Below, in pieces: positions 44,023 through 53,672 of a stretch of 64,000 bases of DNA. A model generated the notes under the pieces. The model was given only the letters and a program-made list of their open reading frames with translations, did no database searches and had not been told where the DNA came from. Every line of letters starts with the position of its first letter. Within the stretch, counting starts at the first letter, position 1. Source of the stretch: Lysobacterales bacterium (GTDB lineage Bacteria; Pseudomonadota; Gammaproteobacteria; Xanthomonadales; SZUA-38). The translations under genes were made by a program, and so were the position numbers. The stretch covers positions 62,001-126,000 of the forward strand of contig JASJDM010000021.1 in NCBI GenBank assembly GCA_030065125.1, given 5' to 3'.

Positions 44023-47000
44023 TCAACCCTCGAAACCGTTGGAGAAGATAGACTCCGGCACCTGCAGAGGCTGGAGGTAATGCTCCATCCAGGGTGACGA
44101 TTCCGACTCGGTCAGGGAGGCCGAATGGGATCGGACCTGGTACTGGTAAATCCGATCTGAAACCGCCTTGGTATCCAGGAAACCAAAAGTCGGCGTGGTT
44201 CCCAGCATCATCACCTGGCCGTCGGGATTGCGGCGGTAAACGGTGTAGCCAGTGACCCGCGGATCCTCTACGGGCGTCCACTGCACCTGCACCAGGGCAG
44301 AACTGCGGCTGGAAGAAACTCGCAGGCCCTGGGGTACCGGCAGACCGCCTATGGAAACCCGGAGCGTGTCATTGTTGCCGTCAGCATCGGTGAAGTCCGG
44401 GCCGCGATTGACGCTGAGGTAAAGGTGTCGCTTCTCGTCCAATGAGAAGCTGGCGGGTACCGGCACCGTCAGGGTCTGCCACTCCATGGCGCCGGCCGGG
44501 CCGATGTTGGCGGTGGTCTCCAGTACCGGTATCTCGAATGGGTCGTCCCAGGAGGCCACCAGGGTCGGTTTCTTGCCGGCACCGCCCAGGTTCATCACCT
44601 TGACCGTTACCTCGATGGTTCCGCCGGGATTGAGGGCTTCGGCCTCGGTGCCGGCGTCCAGCACGGCGAAGTCGGGCAGGCCGGAGTCACTGCCTACGAA
44701 AACCTCGCCATTGCCGCTGACACCCTTGGTGGCCGGCATGTGGGCTTTCGCCGTGGAGCCCGCGGCCGCCAGCACGTCCAGCTCCAGGGCCGGCCCGCGG
44801 GCGCCGCCAATCAGGATATCGCCGGTCACCGGGTTGGCTACGGCCTGAATGCCCCAGTTGGTCCGGCCGTCGTTGGTCAGGGGCGTCGGGTCTGTCAGGC
44901 CCGCGGCGACCAGCTCCAGTTTCGCCAGGTCACCGGTGCCGAGCTTCACGCCGACGGGGTCGGTTTCCCTGACGTCGCTGTTGGACAGATAGCGAAACAA
45001 CGCCGTGACCCGGCCGTCCTCGCCCTGGGCAAGGGAGGGTTGTTCCACATAAAGGGCGCGGTTCTGGGAATCCAGCCGGACTTCGTCATTCCAGCTGCAG
45101 ATGCCCATGTCGCAGTCTCCCCAGGCCGAGTGCAGCCGCCGCCGCGCCCCGACGAATCGGTCACTGTCGCCGGAGATGGTGTAAGCCACCAGCACGTCGC
45201 CGCCGGCGTGGGAAACCGCGTCAGGGGAAGCAATAGACATGGGCACACCCACGGCATCCTGGGCGGCGGCCAGGTTGGGAAAGCGGTACCTGAGCTTGCG
45301 CTGGTTCATGTCGTACTGGCCGCTGCCGGCGGCCGGGTTTTCGATCCACAGGACCATGGCGTCACCGTAGTGGTACAGGGCCTCGGGCTGCACCTGTTTG
45401 AATACGTTGCCGGGATCAATGGCCTGGACCGGCGTCCAGGTCTCGCTCAGCCCGTCAAATTCGGCCCAGCGCACCTCGATGTCGTGCATGGCGAGATTGC
45501 CGGCGCGGTCGTGTTCCCAGGCGGCCAGCAGGCGGCCCTGGGTGCCGCAGCCGGCCTGGGTCGGCGGACACACGTCAAGGGTTACGGCGCCGTCGCCTCC
45601 CTGGTTGGGGGCAGTCAGGTCCAGGGTCGGGCCAAAGCTGTCGGAGTTGGCGTCGTATACGGCATAGACCAGGTGCAGCTGCGACGAGGCGTTTTCGAAT
45701 TCGGTCAGCCCGTCAATCAGCAGGAAATCCTCGTTGCTGAGATCAGTCTGGGTCCAGACCACGATGCCGGTGTCGTCATCCAGCATGGCGATTTTGGGCC
45801 GCATGGCACCGGGCTGGCTGTCCAGGTCGAAGCCGCTGATCAGGTTCCGGCCGTATCGCTTTTCGACCCTGATGCCGGAGGCGGTCTCAAAGGCGATCCA
45901 TTCCATCCCGAGGTCCGACACTGCAACGGCGGGCCGGGTGATGTTGACCGGTGCTCCGCCACCCGCCTTGGTGTTGGGTCCTGGGACCTTGCAGTTGGAA
46001 GGCTCGGCGATGGTGAACAGGGAGATCGAGTCCTCCGCCTTGACGCAGAAGTCGCACCATCCCACCGAAGCGATATAGGCCAGTACCAGGTCGAAGTTGA
46101 AACAGGCTTCGACATTGGCGGACAGGCTGTCCACTACGGTAATGGGCATGCTCACGCCAATGACCGGTGATGCCTGGACCCGGGCAGACACCACGCCAAA
46201 CAGGGCGGACAGGTCGAAAAAGATGTCCAGGCCGGCCTGCACGATGGGTTCCGCGGTGAAGTTCACCGAAATTTTCTGCAGGGAGGCCACCACGTCGCCG
46301 AAGTACCGGAAATAGACGCCGAACCAGATGTCCGCGCCCAGGGTGGCGGCAGCGATAGGCGGGATTCCCCAGGCGTAGCGGAAGATGGGTATGGCGCCGG
46401 TTTCGAAGATGGTCTCCGGCTCGCAGCTGCCGAAGTCGAGCAGGGCGTCGGGGCGCGGAAAGGGGGTGTCATCCGCATGGCTGCAGGTTGTCGGGCCGCC
46501 TTTGAGCAGGCGCCTGGCCTTGCCGCTGCCGTCGTCGTCCTGGCTGATGTCGGTGACGGTGGACTTGGGTTCCGCGCCCCTGTTGTTGACCTGGCCGGCC
46601 GTGTCCGCAGTGCGGATTCTATTGCCAAAGGTCCCGGCGGTAATGGTCTGGTCGACCACGGCCTGGCTGCCCAGGTCATTGTTCATGGGCGGCACGTCAT
46701 ACTCGGCCAGCGCGTCCTGGCTGGCCTGGCTGTTGGTGCTGGCGTCCTGCATCAGCATCACTTCCGTGCCGATGATTCGAACCCGGTCCGCGCTCCATGA
46801 CATGAATACGTCTTCGTACTGGGTCGGATCCTTGAACCAGGTTGGACCTTCCTTCAGCCCCAGGGTGAAAGTCTTGCTGATGAAACGTCCGCTGAATCCG
46901 ATTTCACCCCGGATCAGGCCGTCCAACTCCCGGTCAGCCGGCGGGTCGAATCGATGGAGGTCCGGAATCTCGGCGAACAGGATGCCGCCGTCGATGTCAC

Positions 47001-48873
47001 AGGCGCCGCCGTTGGCCTGGAAGCTCATCGGGAGCGGGTCCGGATAGCCTTCCAGGGTCAGGGTGGTGTTTTCCAGTCTTCCAAACAGCGCCTGGTCGTA
47101 TTCAATCTCCACCCGGGCCGGGGCGACGACGCTGAAGTCCGACGCGTTGAGCGTGGGAAAAGTGGTGACATCGCCGATGAACACGGATTCCTGCTTGTCG
47201 CCCAGTGCAATTTCCATCCCGACCTGCTGACCTTCCCATTCGATCACCTGGGCGGGGCGAACCACCTGGGGCAGCCCCGGCACGTAGGGCAGGCTCTGGA
47301 AGCAGAGATCGCCGCTGCTGGGAAAGTCGGGCAGTGTGACCACCAGCGGACCCGTGTTGGGGTCGTGCCGTACGGTAAACTCGCCGTCGCTGGTGTTGCG
47401 CAGGTAGAAACCGTTGTCAGCCACCTGCAGGTCGAATCGCAATCCCGTGCCGCAGCCCTCCTCGGTGGTGTAGCCATAGCCTTTGTCCAGCGCCGCCACC
47501 TTGACGGAGTACTCCAGCGGCGCCGGCACCGGCACGCTGGTGTTGATGTCGACGTCGTTGGTGGCGACTGCAGCGGCGCGGATCATCACATAACGAAAGG
47601 GGTTGAGGACAAACTCGGCCTGACCTCTGAAGATGCCCTCCTCGGGAAAGCTGGTCTCGGCGGTGTACTGGATCGTCCCGGTAGCCGGGCACCGACCCTG
47701 GGCAATCTTTTCCGCTCCGTCGGAGAACTGGTTCTCCCCGAACAGGTGCGCCGCACCCAGGCCCAGGTTGCCGCCGGCGGGCAGACCCTTGGCCGCGCCG
47801 GCATTCCTGAATGGGTTGGAATACAGCCCCTGGCGCAGAACCACCCGGGCGCCGCCGATGGGCTCACCTTGCTGATTCTGTACCAGGATTCGGACCGGGA
47901 CGGCTTCCTCATCGCCGAGGTTCAGTCCACCGGCGGGCAGGCAGTCGGACTCCCCGGTAACGGGATTGCGGAAGACCAGGCCGTGCTCGTCGAATGGGTT
48001 GATCAGGTAGTTGGCTGGAATCCCGTCCAGCAGGCCGCCAACCCGGGCATTCAGTACCTGGAAATCACCATTGGACTGCATCTCCACCAGGGCCGAGGCC
48101 ACGGGCAGGCATACGCCTTCGGCGACCATGGCGTAGGTCCACTCCAGGCTTGCGGCATCCATGCCGCTGGGCGGTTCAACGGAGCCCTCGACACTGTAGG
48201 TTTCGCCCAGGCGAATGTTGGCTGGCATGCCTCGGAACCTGGGGGTTCCAAACGCGACTACGTCCCGGGCCAGGCGCGTGATCGTCCCAGCGGCGTCGCC
48301 TGCCGGCAGGGAGTCCAGTGTCTGGGTCAGCAGCACTCCGACCGGATCATCGGTGGCACTGGACGAGGCCGGCATGCGGACCTGAAACATGTCTTCACTG
48401 GTGGCCACGGGTAAGGGGCCCGCCACCCGCAGATCGTCGATCCGGATGTCAACCGCCGCGCCGGGCGTCAGGCCGAATCCCGAGACCGTGACAATTTCAC
48501 CCGGGTAAGCGCTGCCGGGGTTGGTTTCGATACCGGGGATCTCGAGAATCCGAATGTCGCTGGTGGCCAGCACCTGGCCGCTGAAATCCAGTACCCGAAT
48601 CTGCCATGGGCCGGGCGCAACGGCTGGGACGGTGACGCTGAGGGTCACCGCACCGTCGCGTCCCGTCGGCGTGGTGCCAAGGGACTCGCTGGTGGCAGGC
48701 TCAGCCCGGTACAGGTCGAGCACATAGCGGGCGCCCGGATTGAGGCCACGAATGTTGAGGGTCAGTTCCTGGGCCGGCAGCACGACGTTGGGCAGCGCGG
48801 TGACTGACTGGGACCAGCCAGGAGAGCTGAGCATCAATCCCAGCAGGAGCAGCAGGCAGGTGGTGTGTTTCAT
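44023..48873 (-). CDS. Giant secreted adhesin-like protein with CARDB, FN3 and GFE tag
   Basis: A 1616-residue exported protein. A signal peptide (1-22, ending PGWSQ) is followed by beta-rich IPT/Ig-like domains (LTLNIRGLNPGARYVLDLY; GEIVTVSGFGLTPGAAVDI). The long middle is unassigned and contains a hydrophobic stretch with paired Cys. The last 220 residues hold a CARDB-like domain (IEVTVKVMNLGGAGKKPTLV) and a fibronectin type III domain (PVPQGLRVSSSRSSALVQVQ and TGYTVYRRNPDGQ). It ends PESIFSNGFEG (codons 44029-44049). GAGAGGA lies before the ATG. It is divergent from the ECF sigma/kinase operon, which may control it. Surface attachment or matrix function is likely; the partner is unknown. 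Confidence 0.85.
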   Translation of the reverse strand: MKHTTCLLLLLGLMLSSPGWSQSVTALPNVVLPAQELTLNIRGLNPGARYVLDLYRAEPATSESLGTTPTGRDGAVTLSVTVPAVAPGPWQIRVLDFSGQVLATSDIRILEIPGIETNPGSAYPGEIVTVSGFGLTPGAAVDIRIDDLRVAGPLPVATSEDMFQVRMPASSSATDDPVGVLLTQTLDSLPAGDAAGTITRLARDVVAFGTPRFRGMPANIRLGETYSVEGSVEPPSGMDAASLEWTYAMVAEGVCLPVASALVEMQSNGDFQVLNARVGGLLDGIPANYLINPFDEHGLVFRNPVTGESDCLPAGGLNLGDEEAVPVRILVQNQQGEPIGGARVVLRQGLYSNPFRNAGAAKGLPAGGNLGLGAAHLFGENQFSDGAEKIAQGRCPATGTIQYTAETSFPEEGIFRGQAEFVLNPFRYVMIRAAAVATNDVDINTSVPVPAPLEYSVKVAALDKGYGYTTEEGCGTGLRFDLQVADNGFYLRNTSDGEFTVRHDPNTGPLVVTLPDFPSSGDLCFQSLPYVPGLPQVVRPAQVIEWEGQQVGMEIALGDKQESVFIGDVTTFPTLNASDFSVVAPARVEIEYDQALFGRLENTTLTLEGYPDPLPMSFQANGGACDIDGGILFAEIPDLHRFDPPADRELDGLIRGEIGFSGRFISKTFTLGLKEGPTWFKDPTQYEDVFMSWSADRVRIIGTEVMLMQDASTNSQASQDALAEYDVPPMNNDLGSQAVVDQTITAGTFGNRIRTADTAGQVNNRGAEPKSTVTDISQDDDGSGKARRLLKGGPTTCSHADDTPFPRPDALLDFGSCEPETIFETGAIPIFRYAWGIPPIAAATLGADIWFGVYFRYFGDVVASLQKISVNFTAEPIVQAGLDIFFDLSALFGVVSARVQASPVIGVSMPITVVDSLSANVEACFNFDLVLAYIASVGWCDFCVKAEDSISLFTIAEPSNCKVPGPNTKAGGGAPVNITRPAVAVSDLGMEWIAFETASGIRVEKRYGRNLISGFDLDSQPGAMRPKIAMLDDDTGIVVWTQTDLSNEDFLLIDGLTEFENASSQLHLVYAVYDANSDSFGPTLDLTAPNQGGDGAVTLDVCPPTQAGCGTQGRLLAAWEHDRAGNLAMHDIEVRWAEFDGLSETWTPVQAIDPGNVFKQVQPEALYHYGDAMVLWIENPAAGSGQYDMNQRKLRYRFPNLAAAQDAVGVPMSIASPDAVSHAGGDVLVAYTISGDSDRFVGARRRLHSAWGDCDMGICSWNDEVRLDSQNRALYVEQPSLAQGEDGRVTALFRYLSNSDVRETDPVGVKLGTGDLAKLELVAAGLTDPTPLTNDGRTNWGIQAVANPVTGDILIGGARGPALELDVLAAAGSTAKAHMPATKGVSGNGEVFVGSDSGLPDFAVLDAGTEAEALNPGGTIEVTVKVMNLGGAGKKPTLVASWDDPFEIPVLETTANIGPAGAMEWQTLTVPVPASFSLDEKRHLYLSVNRGPDFTDADGNNDTLRVSIGGLPVPQGLRVSSSRSSALVQVQWTPVEDPRVTGYTVYRRNPDGQVMMLGTTPTFGFLDTKAVSDRIYQYQVRSHSASLTESESSPWMEHYLQPLQVPESIFSNGFEG

Positions 48874-49021
48874 GTGCGGTCCTCTCGCGTAGGGCATTCA
48901 ACATCCAGGTGGAACGCGGCTGTCCCATCCCTGTCCGGGTCAATGCCTCCACCGGAGAAACCGAACGCGCCCGACCGGTTTTGGCTTGATCACCGGGGGT
49001 AGAGCAGCGAATATCCCTACA

Positions 49022-49597
49022 ATGAGTGAAACGACCGATGTCGAAACCACCCAGGCGCTGATTGAAAAGTCCCAGTCAGGGGATGATTCCGCCCAGGATG
49101 TCCTGTTTCGGCGGTGCTCCGAGCGCCTGTCCCGCTGGGCGCGGGGACGTCTTCCGGGTTATGCGCGGGATATCGCCGACACCCAGGATCTGGTCCAGGT
49201 CACGCTGATGCGGGCATTCAACCAGCTGCCCAACTTCCAGTCCCGGGGCGGCGGCTCGTTCATGGCCTATCTGCGCACCATCCTGCTGAACCGGGTGAAA
49301 GAGGAGTTGCGCCGCGCCGGCCGTCAGCCCGACAGCACTGAACGCCTGGATATTCCCAGCCAGGATCCCGGCATCAGCAAGCAGCTGCAGCAATGGCAGA
49401 CCCTTGAGCGATACGAAAAAGCCCTGGCAACCCTTTCGGAGGGCGCCAGGGAAGCGGTAATCCTCAGGCTGGAGTTTGACCTGCCTTACGCTGAGATCGC
49501 CGACGAAATCGACTCGCCATCGGCTGACGCGGCTCGCATGAAGGTTGCCCGGTCACTGAAGGAACTGGCCGTGGCCATGGACGACGCGGCCGTCTGA
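49022..49597 (+). CDS. ECF-type sigma factor paired with Ser/Thr kinase
   Basis: A 191-residue sigma-70-family factor. Region 2 includes RDIADTQDLVQVTLMRAFNQL and region 4 includes LSEGAREAVILRLEFDLPYAEIA followed by a helix with AARMKVARSLKEL. ATG 49022 is used; the earlier GTG would add a few residues. A Ser/Thr kinase gene begins 114 bases downstream, and ECF groups paired with kinases are known. No anti-sigma gene is visible, so control may be by phosphorylation. The divergent giant secreted gene is a candidate target. Confidence 0.88.
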   Translation: MSETTDVETTQALIEKSQSGDDSAQDVLFRRCSERLSRWARGRLPGYARDIADTQDLVQVTLMRAFNQLPNFQSRGGGSFMAYLRTILLNRVKEELRRAGRQPDSTERLDIPSQDPGISKQLQQWQTLERYEKALATLSEGAREAVILRLEFDLPYAEIADEIDSPSADAARMKVARSLKELAVAMDDAAV

Positions 49598-49711
49598 ACC
49601 GGTGATCGCCGGCCTGTTCGCTTTTGCCGGCCTCGGCATTGTTCAAAGAGAGCCCCGGAGACTGCCGATGTCAGGCATGACCCGATGGCGCTGTGTTGCT
49701 GGAGCCGTGTC

Positions 49712-52249
49712 ATGAGTGATCAAGTGCTGGACGAACTGAGCCTGCTGGTAGCAGATGGCGAGTCCCTGGACCTGAGCGAACCCTTCAACGCCAGTGACGA
49801 CTCCGATTCGGTGCGCAACCTGGCTGGTCTCGCGGCCCTGCGGGATCTGTTCCGGTCCCGCTCTGCCGGGGTCGCTGCTGCCGAACCCCAGTGCCCGTTT
49901 ACCTGGGGCCGTTTGGAAGCGCTGGAGGTGGTGGGTGTCGGCGGGTTCTCCCGGGTCTACCGGGCCCATGACCCGGACCTGGATCGGGACGTGGCGCTGA
50001 AACTGTTCCGCCGGGATACCGCCGGCCTGGACGCCGACCAGCTCATCGCCGAGGCCCGCCGTCACGCCCAGGTGCACCATCCGCGGGTACTGGCCATTCA
50101 CGGTGCCGGAGTCGAAGACGATGTGGCCGGGCTGTGGACGGATCTACTGCAGGGCCAGACGCTGGGCGACGCTGTCGCCAACAACGGGTCGCTGGACCGG
50201 GCAGCACTGCTGGACCTGGCCCGCGACCTGGCGGCCGGCCTGGAGGCGGTTCACGACCAGGGCATCATTCACGGTGACCTGAAGGCGGCCAACGTGTGGA
50301 TCGATCACCGGGGCAGGGCCATCCTGATGGACTTTGGCGCCGCTGAATCCAGTGAGTCCGATGCCCCCGTCCGATTCGGTTCGCCGGCCACTATGGCGCC
50401 GGAGCTCTTCTCCGGCCAGGCCGCTGCTCCCGCCAGCGACATGTGGGCCCTGGGGGCGGTGCTTTACCACGCCGCCTGTGGCCGGTATCCGGTATCCGGT
50501 CAGTCTTACGAGGAAATCCAGCAAAGCCACCGGGCAGGAACCATGGATTTTGGCCCCCTGGGCGGGGCCGTGGGGTCGCCGTTGAGTGACCTGGTTCGCC
50601 GGCTGCTGGATCCTGCACCGGATGCCAGGCCCTCGGCTGCCAGGGTGTCGGTCCTGGTTCGAGACATCGAGTCCGCGCCCCAGCGCCGATTCCGGCGGCG
50701 AGCGCTGGGTGCTGTATTCCTGTCCATGCTGGCCGGCCTGGTAATGTCGGTATGGTTCCTGCTGGAAGCGCGGCAGGCCCAGGAGGAAGCTGAGAAACAA
50801 TTGGCCCGCGCCGAGGAAACCGCTGACCTGATGATGGCCATCATCGATCGTCCCCGGTCGACCCATTCGGGCGCCGGCGTCACCATCGCCGAAGGCATCC
50901 GGGCCATCATGCCTCGCATCGACGAGGCCCTGTTGGACGATCCTGTCGGGCGGGGCGAACTGCTGACCCACCTGGGCCATACCGTGTTGCAGATCGAAAA
51001 CCTGGAGCAGGCGGGCATCTGGCTGGAAGAGGCCCTGACGTTGTTTCGCCAGGCCGGCTACACGGCGGAATCCTATTACCGCTATGCGCGCCGGATACGA
51101 GCTGTGGTGCTGGCTCGAGAGGCCCGGTTTGATGAGGCGGTAGCGCTGCTGGAAGAGGATGGGCCCTTGGTGTTGTCTGCCGCAGCCACGGAGGATGACC
51201 TGCTGGATGCGTTCCTGCTGGGCTCGCTGCTGTCAGAGGCGGGGGACGTCGACCGCGGGCTGCCACTGGCAAGTCGGGCCAATGAACTGGCGGAAAATGT
51301 TGAATTCCCGGGGCTGCTGGAAGGCAGGCTGCGAGGGCATGAGGCCCTGGCCAGCCTGCACTTCAAATCCGGCAATGCCACCGCGGCCGAGGCCGTGCTG
51401 CGGGAGGGCCTGGCCTGGGCAGAACGAAACAACGTGCCCGAACGCAGTGAGCCTTTGCTGGTGCTGCGGGAGTCCCTGGTGCGAACGCTAGTGGAAACCG
51501 GACGCTTCGACGAAGCGGAACCCCTGATCAATGACATGCTGTTGCTGCTGACCGACTGGCTGGGGCCGGACAGTTTCGATACGTTTCGAATGCAGAACCT
51601 GAAAGGCATCCTGCTCACCAGTACCGGTCGCTACGAGGAGACGGTCGCTTTCCTGGGGCCCGTGTATCAGCGGATCGAGGGCAACCCGCGGTTGAGCGGC
51701 AACTCCCGTATCGATGTGGGCAACAACCTGGCCAACGCCCTGAAAGAAATGGGTCGGGCGGATGAGGCCCTGACCATTTACCTGGAAACCCGGGAGCGGG
51801 CTATCCAGGCCACCGGCCCGGACCATCCCTGGGCGCTGCTGATCAGCAGCAACATCGCCGAGGTCTACCTGGACCTTGGACGCTGGGCGGAAGCGCTGGA
51901 GGTTGCCGACGCGACCTTGACCAGGGACATCGAGCGATTTGGCCCGGAACACCTGTTCACCAGCCATGCCCGGATGATGAAAGGCGCGGCGCTGAGCCAC
52001 CTGGGAAAGGCCGAGGAAGGTGAGCAGCTGATCCGGGAGTCCGCCGGGTATCTCGAAAACGCCCTGAGTCGGAAAAGCCTGCATTTTGTCCAATCCCAGC
52101 TGAAACTGGCCGAAAGCCTGGTGCTGCAGGACAAAGCCAGACAGGCCCGGGAGGTGATTCTCGAGATTCTGCCCACGGCCAGGGAAACCCTTGGGGAGCA
52201 GCACGCTCTAGTGCTGGGGCTGGATTCGCTGCTTCCGCCTGGCCAGTGA
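49712..52249 (+). CDS. Membrane-bound Ser/Thr protein kinase with TPR domain
   Basis: An 845-residue kinase. After a 65-residue leader comes a Hanks-type kinase domain (about 67-325): glycine loop GVGGFS (75-80), K97 in VALKLF, E114, catalytic D189 in HGDLKAAN, D207 in the DFG motif, and FGSPATMAPE. Thus the catalytic set is complete, with HGD instead of HRD. A single transmembrane helix (about 331-353) is followed by a long TPR array (about 400-840) with NNLANALKEMGRADEAL, extracytoplasmic if the kinase is inside. GGAG lies before the ATG. It is in an operon with the ECF sigma and two membrane proteins. The signal is probably sensed by TPRs. Confidence 0.92.
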   Translation: MSDQVLDELSLLVADGESLDLSEPFNASDDSDSVRNLAGLAALRDLFRSRSAGVAAAEPQCPFTWGRLEALEVVGVGGFSRVYRAHDPDLDRDVALKLFRRDTAGLDADQLIAEARRHAQVHHPRVLAIHGAGVEDDVAGLWTDLLQGQTLGDAVANNGSLDRAALLDLARDLAAGLEAVHDQGIIHGDLKAANVWIDHRGRAILMDFGAAESSESDAPVRFGSPATMAPELFSGQAAAPASDMWALGAVLYHAACGRYPVSGQSYEEIQQSHRAGTMDFGPLGGAVGSPLSDLVRRLLDPAPDARPSAARVSVLVRDIESAPQRRFRRRALGAVFLSMLAGLVMSVWFLLEARQAQEEAEKQLARAEETADLMMAIIDRPRSTHSGAGVTIAEGIRAIMPRIDEALLDDPVGRGELLTHLGHTVLQIENLEQAGIWLEEALTLFRQAGYTAESYYRYARRIRAVVLAREARFDEAVALLEEDGPLVLSAAATEDDLLDAFLLGSLLSEAGDVDRGLPLASRANELAENVEFPGLLEGRLRGHEALASLHFKSGNATAAEAVLREGLAWAERNNVPERSEPLLVLRESLVRTLVETGRFDEAEPLINDMLLLLTDWLGPDSFDTFRMQNLKGILLTSTGRYEETVAFLGPVYQRIEGNPRLSGNSRIDVGNNLANALKEMGRADEALTIYLETRERAIQATGPDHPWALLISSNIAEVYLDLGRWAEALEVADATLTRDIERFGPEHLFTSHARMMKGAALSHLGKAEEGEQLIRESAGYLENALSRKSLHFVQSQLKLAESLVLQDKARQAREVILEILPTARETLGEQHALVLGLDSLLPPGQ

Positions 52250-52257
52250 CTATTGCA

Positions 52258-52914
52258 ATGAACACAGTTGAACAAACCGGCTGGGTCGCCGGAATGCCGA
52301 CTGGCCAGCTGATCCGGTATGGATTGATCGTGGGCTCCAACGTGGTCCTGGTGGTCTACCTGCTGCTGGATGGCGTGTCGGCATTTGAGATTATGAACCT
52401 GGCCGCCGCCGAGTCGCTGCTTGCCGCCGCCCTGTTTGTCGTGGCTCGCGCGGTGCAGCGGGCGAGAACCGAACGGGGAGGAAAACGGGATCGTCGCCGG
52501 CACCCCATCATGAAAGAGCTGGTGACGAGTTTGTTTGGCGTGGTCGGTGTGTTCGGGTTCATCATGACCCTGTTTCCTGCAGCCGCCTGGTATGTCGCCC
52601 CGGAACGGCCCGCCGGCCCCCTGTTTCTGGCCAATCCGGCGTTTCGCGATGCGGGTTTCTTCATCGGGCTGGCTTTGCTGGGTCAGTTCCTGGCCAATGT
52701 TGTGGACGCCCTGCGCGGTCGCTTCGTCAATTTTGACCGGGTTGGTCTGGGGGTGGGGGCGCACCTGCTTATTGGCGTCATTGCGGCGGCATTTGGATCC
52801 GCCGCGGTGCTGTTGCTGGAAATGCCAGCGATGTCTCTGCTGATCCTGCTCGCCGCGAAAACCGCAGCGGACCTGCTGATTGCCCGTTACCTGGGTCGAG
52901 AGCTCAAGCCATGA
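52258..52914 (+). CDS. Membrane protein of unknown function (kinase operon, first)
   Basis: About 218 residues with about five hydrophobic segments (LIVGSNVVLVVYLLL, SLLAAALFVVARAV, LFGVVGVFGFIMTLF, GLALLGQFLANVV, LLIGVIAAAFGSAAVLLL). ATG 52258 is used; an in-frame GTG at 52246 overlaps the kinase stop (GTGA) and is equally possible. Its layout resembles the next gene and the convergent gene at 53669: all share a helical hairpin rich in Leu/Ala with a Glu (ESLL, VELL, VEYL), so I suspect one distant family. It may be DUF6498-like, but I am unsure. It is coupled to the kinase gene. Confidence 0.65.
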   Translation: MNTVEQTGWVAGMPTGQLIRYGLIVGSNVVLVVYLLLDGVSAFEIMNLAAAESLLAAALFVVARAVQRARTERGGKRDRRRHPIMKELVTSLFGVVGVFGFIMTLFPAAAWYVAPERPAGPLFLANPAFRDAGFFIGLALLGQFLANVVDALRGRFVNFDRVGLGVGAHLLIGVIAAAFGSAAVLLLEMPAMSLLILLAAKTAADLLIARYLGRELKP

Positions 52915-53672
52915 GCCAGGACAGCAGGCGTGGCGTACCCCTGACCGAGGACCTGTATACCGACGAGCAGTACGACCAGGCGTTCGCCCAGACCCTGCGC
53001 TCGGACCTGGGGCACATCGTAACCCGGGTCGTGACCCTGGGTGTCGTGTTCTGGATCATGGGCCGGGCCATCCTGGTGCACGACGTCAGTGCAGGCTTCC
53101 TGCTGCTGCCGTTGGCGGTGGAACTGCTGTCGATTTTCTGGATTGGCCTGTTCATGAGCTGGTTCCTGGTGGACTGTCCGGCATTTGCCGCCACTGCGAG
53201 AAAGCCCGGGGTGACCCTGTTCTGGACCATTCTGACCGTAATCATCATTTCTATGGTTATTGCGGTGGACGATGACACCGTCCGGTTCGATCGGGTGCTG
53301 CCGGGATGGGTCGAAGGCTGGCAGATAATGGTGGACACCGGGCTGGTATGGGCACTGCTTGCCGAGCAGCTGGCATTGGTTTATTCGTCCGTCTCGGAGA
53401 TTTTCCGCTGGCGCAAAACCGGGGGTGTTTTTATCTGGACCTCCATCATGGATTCTGCCCTGCGCATCACCGGGCTGATTCTCGGTCTGACTCTGGGATT
53501 TTTCGTGTTCGGCATACTCGGGGAATTGATCCAGGCCCTGCTGGAAGACTATTCACCCGCCTGGATGGTGTTCAGCTTCCTGCTGTGCGTGGAGATCATC
53601 GCCCTGGTGATTGGCGTGAAGGTTCACCAGGAGGTGCTGCGGGAGCAAGCGGGTACGGCACCAGATCGCTAA
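52911..53672 (+). CDS. Membrane protein of unknown function (kinase operon, second)
   Basis: A 253-residue membrane protein with about five or six segments. The start overlaps the previous gene stop by four bases (ATGA). Its segment VFWIMGRAILVHDVSAGFLL with VELLSIFWIGLFMSW aligns well with YWVLARAIARHDLGLGYILA and VEYLAILWLGVLLTR of the convergent gene at 53669, so the two are clear paralogues. No catalytic motif is visible. Linkage to the ECF sigma/kinase operon suggests a transport or signalling accessory in the membrane. Confidence 0.72.
   Translation: MSQDSRRGVPLTEDLYTDEQYDQAFAQTLRSDLGHIVTRVVTLGVVFWIMGRAILVHDVSAGFLLLPLAVELLSIFWIGLFMSWFLVDCPAFAATARKPGVTLFWTILTVIIISMVIAVDDDTVRFDRVLPGWVEGWQIMVDTGLVWALLAEQLALVYSSVSEIFRWRKTGGVFIWTSIMDSALRITGLILGLTLGFFVFGILGELIQALLEDYSPAWMVFSFLLCVEIIALVIGVKVHQEVLREQAGTAPDR

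Noticed and set aside
46954-48414. 486-codon plus-strand frame opposite the giant secreted gene
   Set aside because: It has no start signal or domain and mirrors a continuous, signal-peptide-bearing gene.
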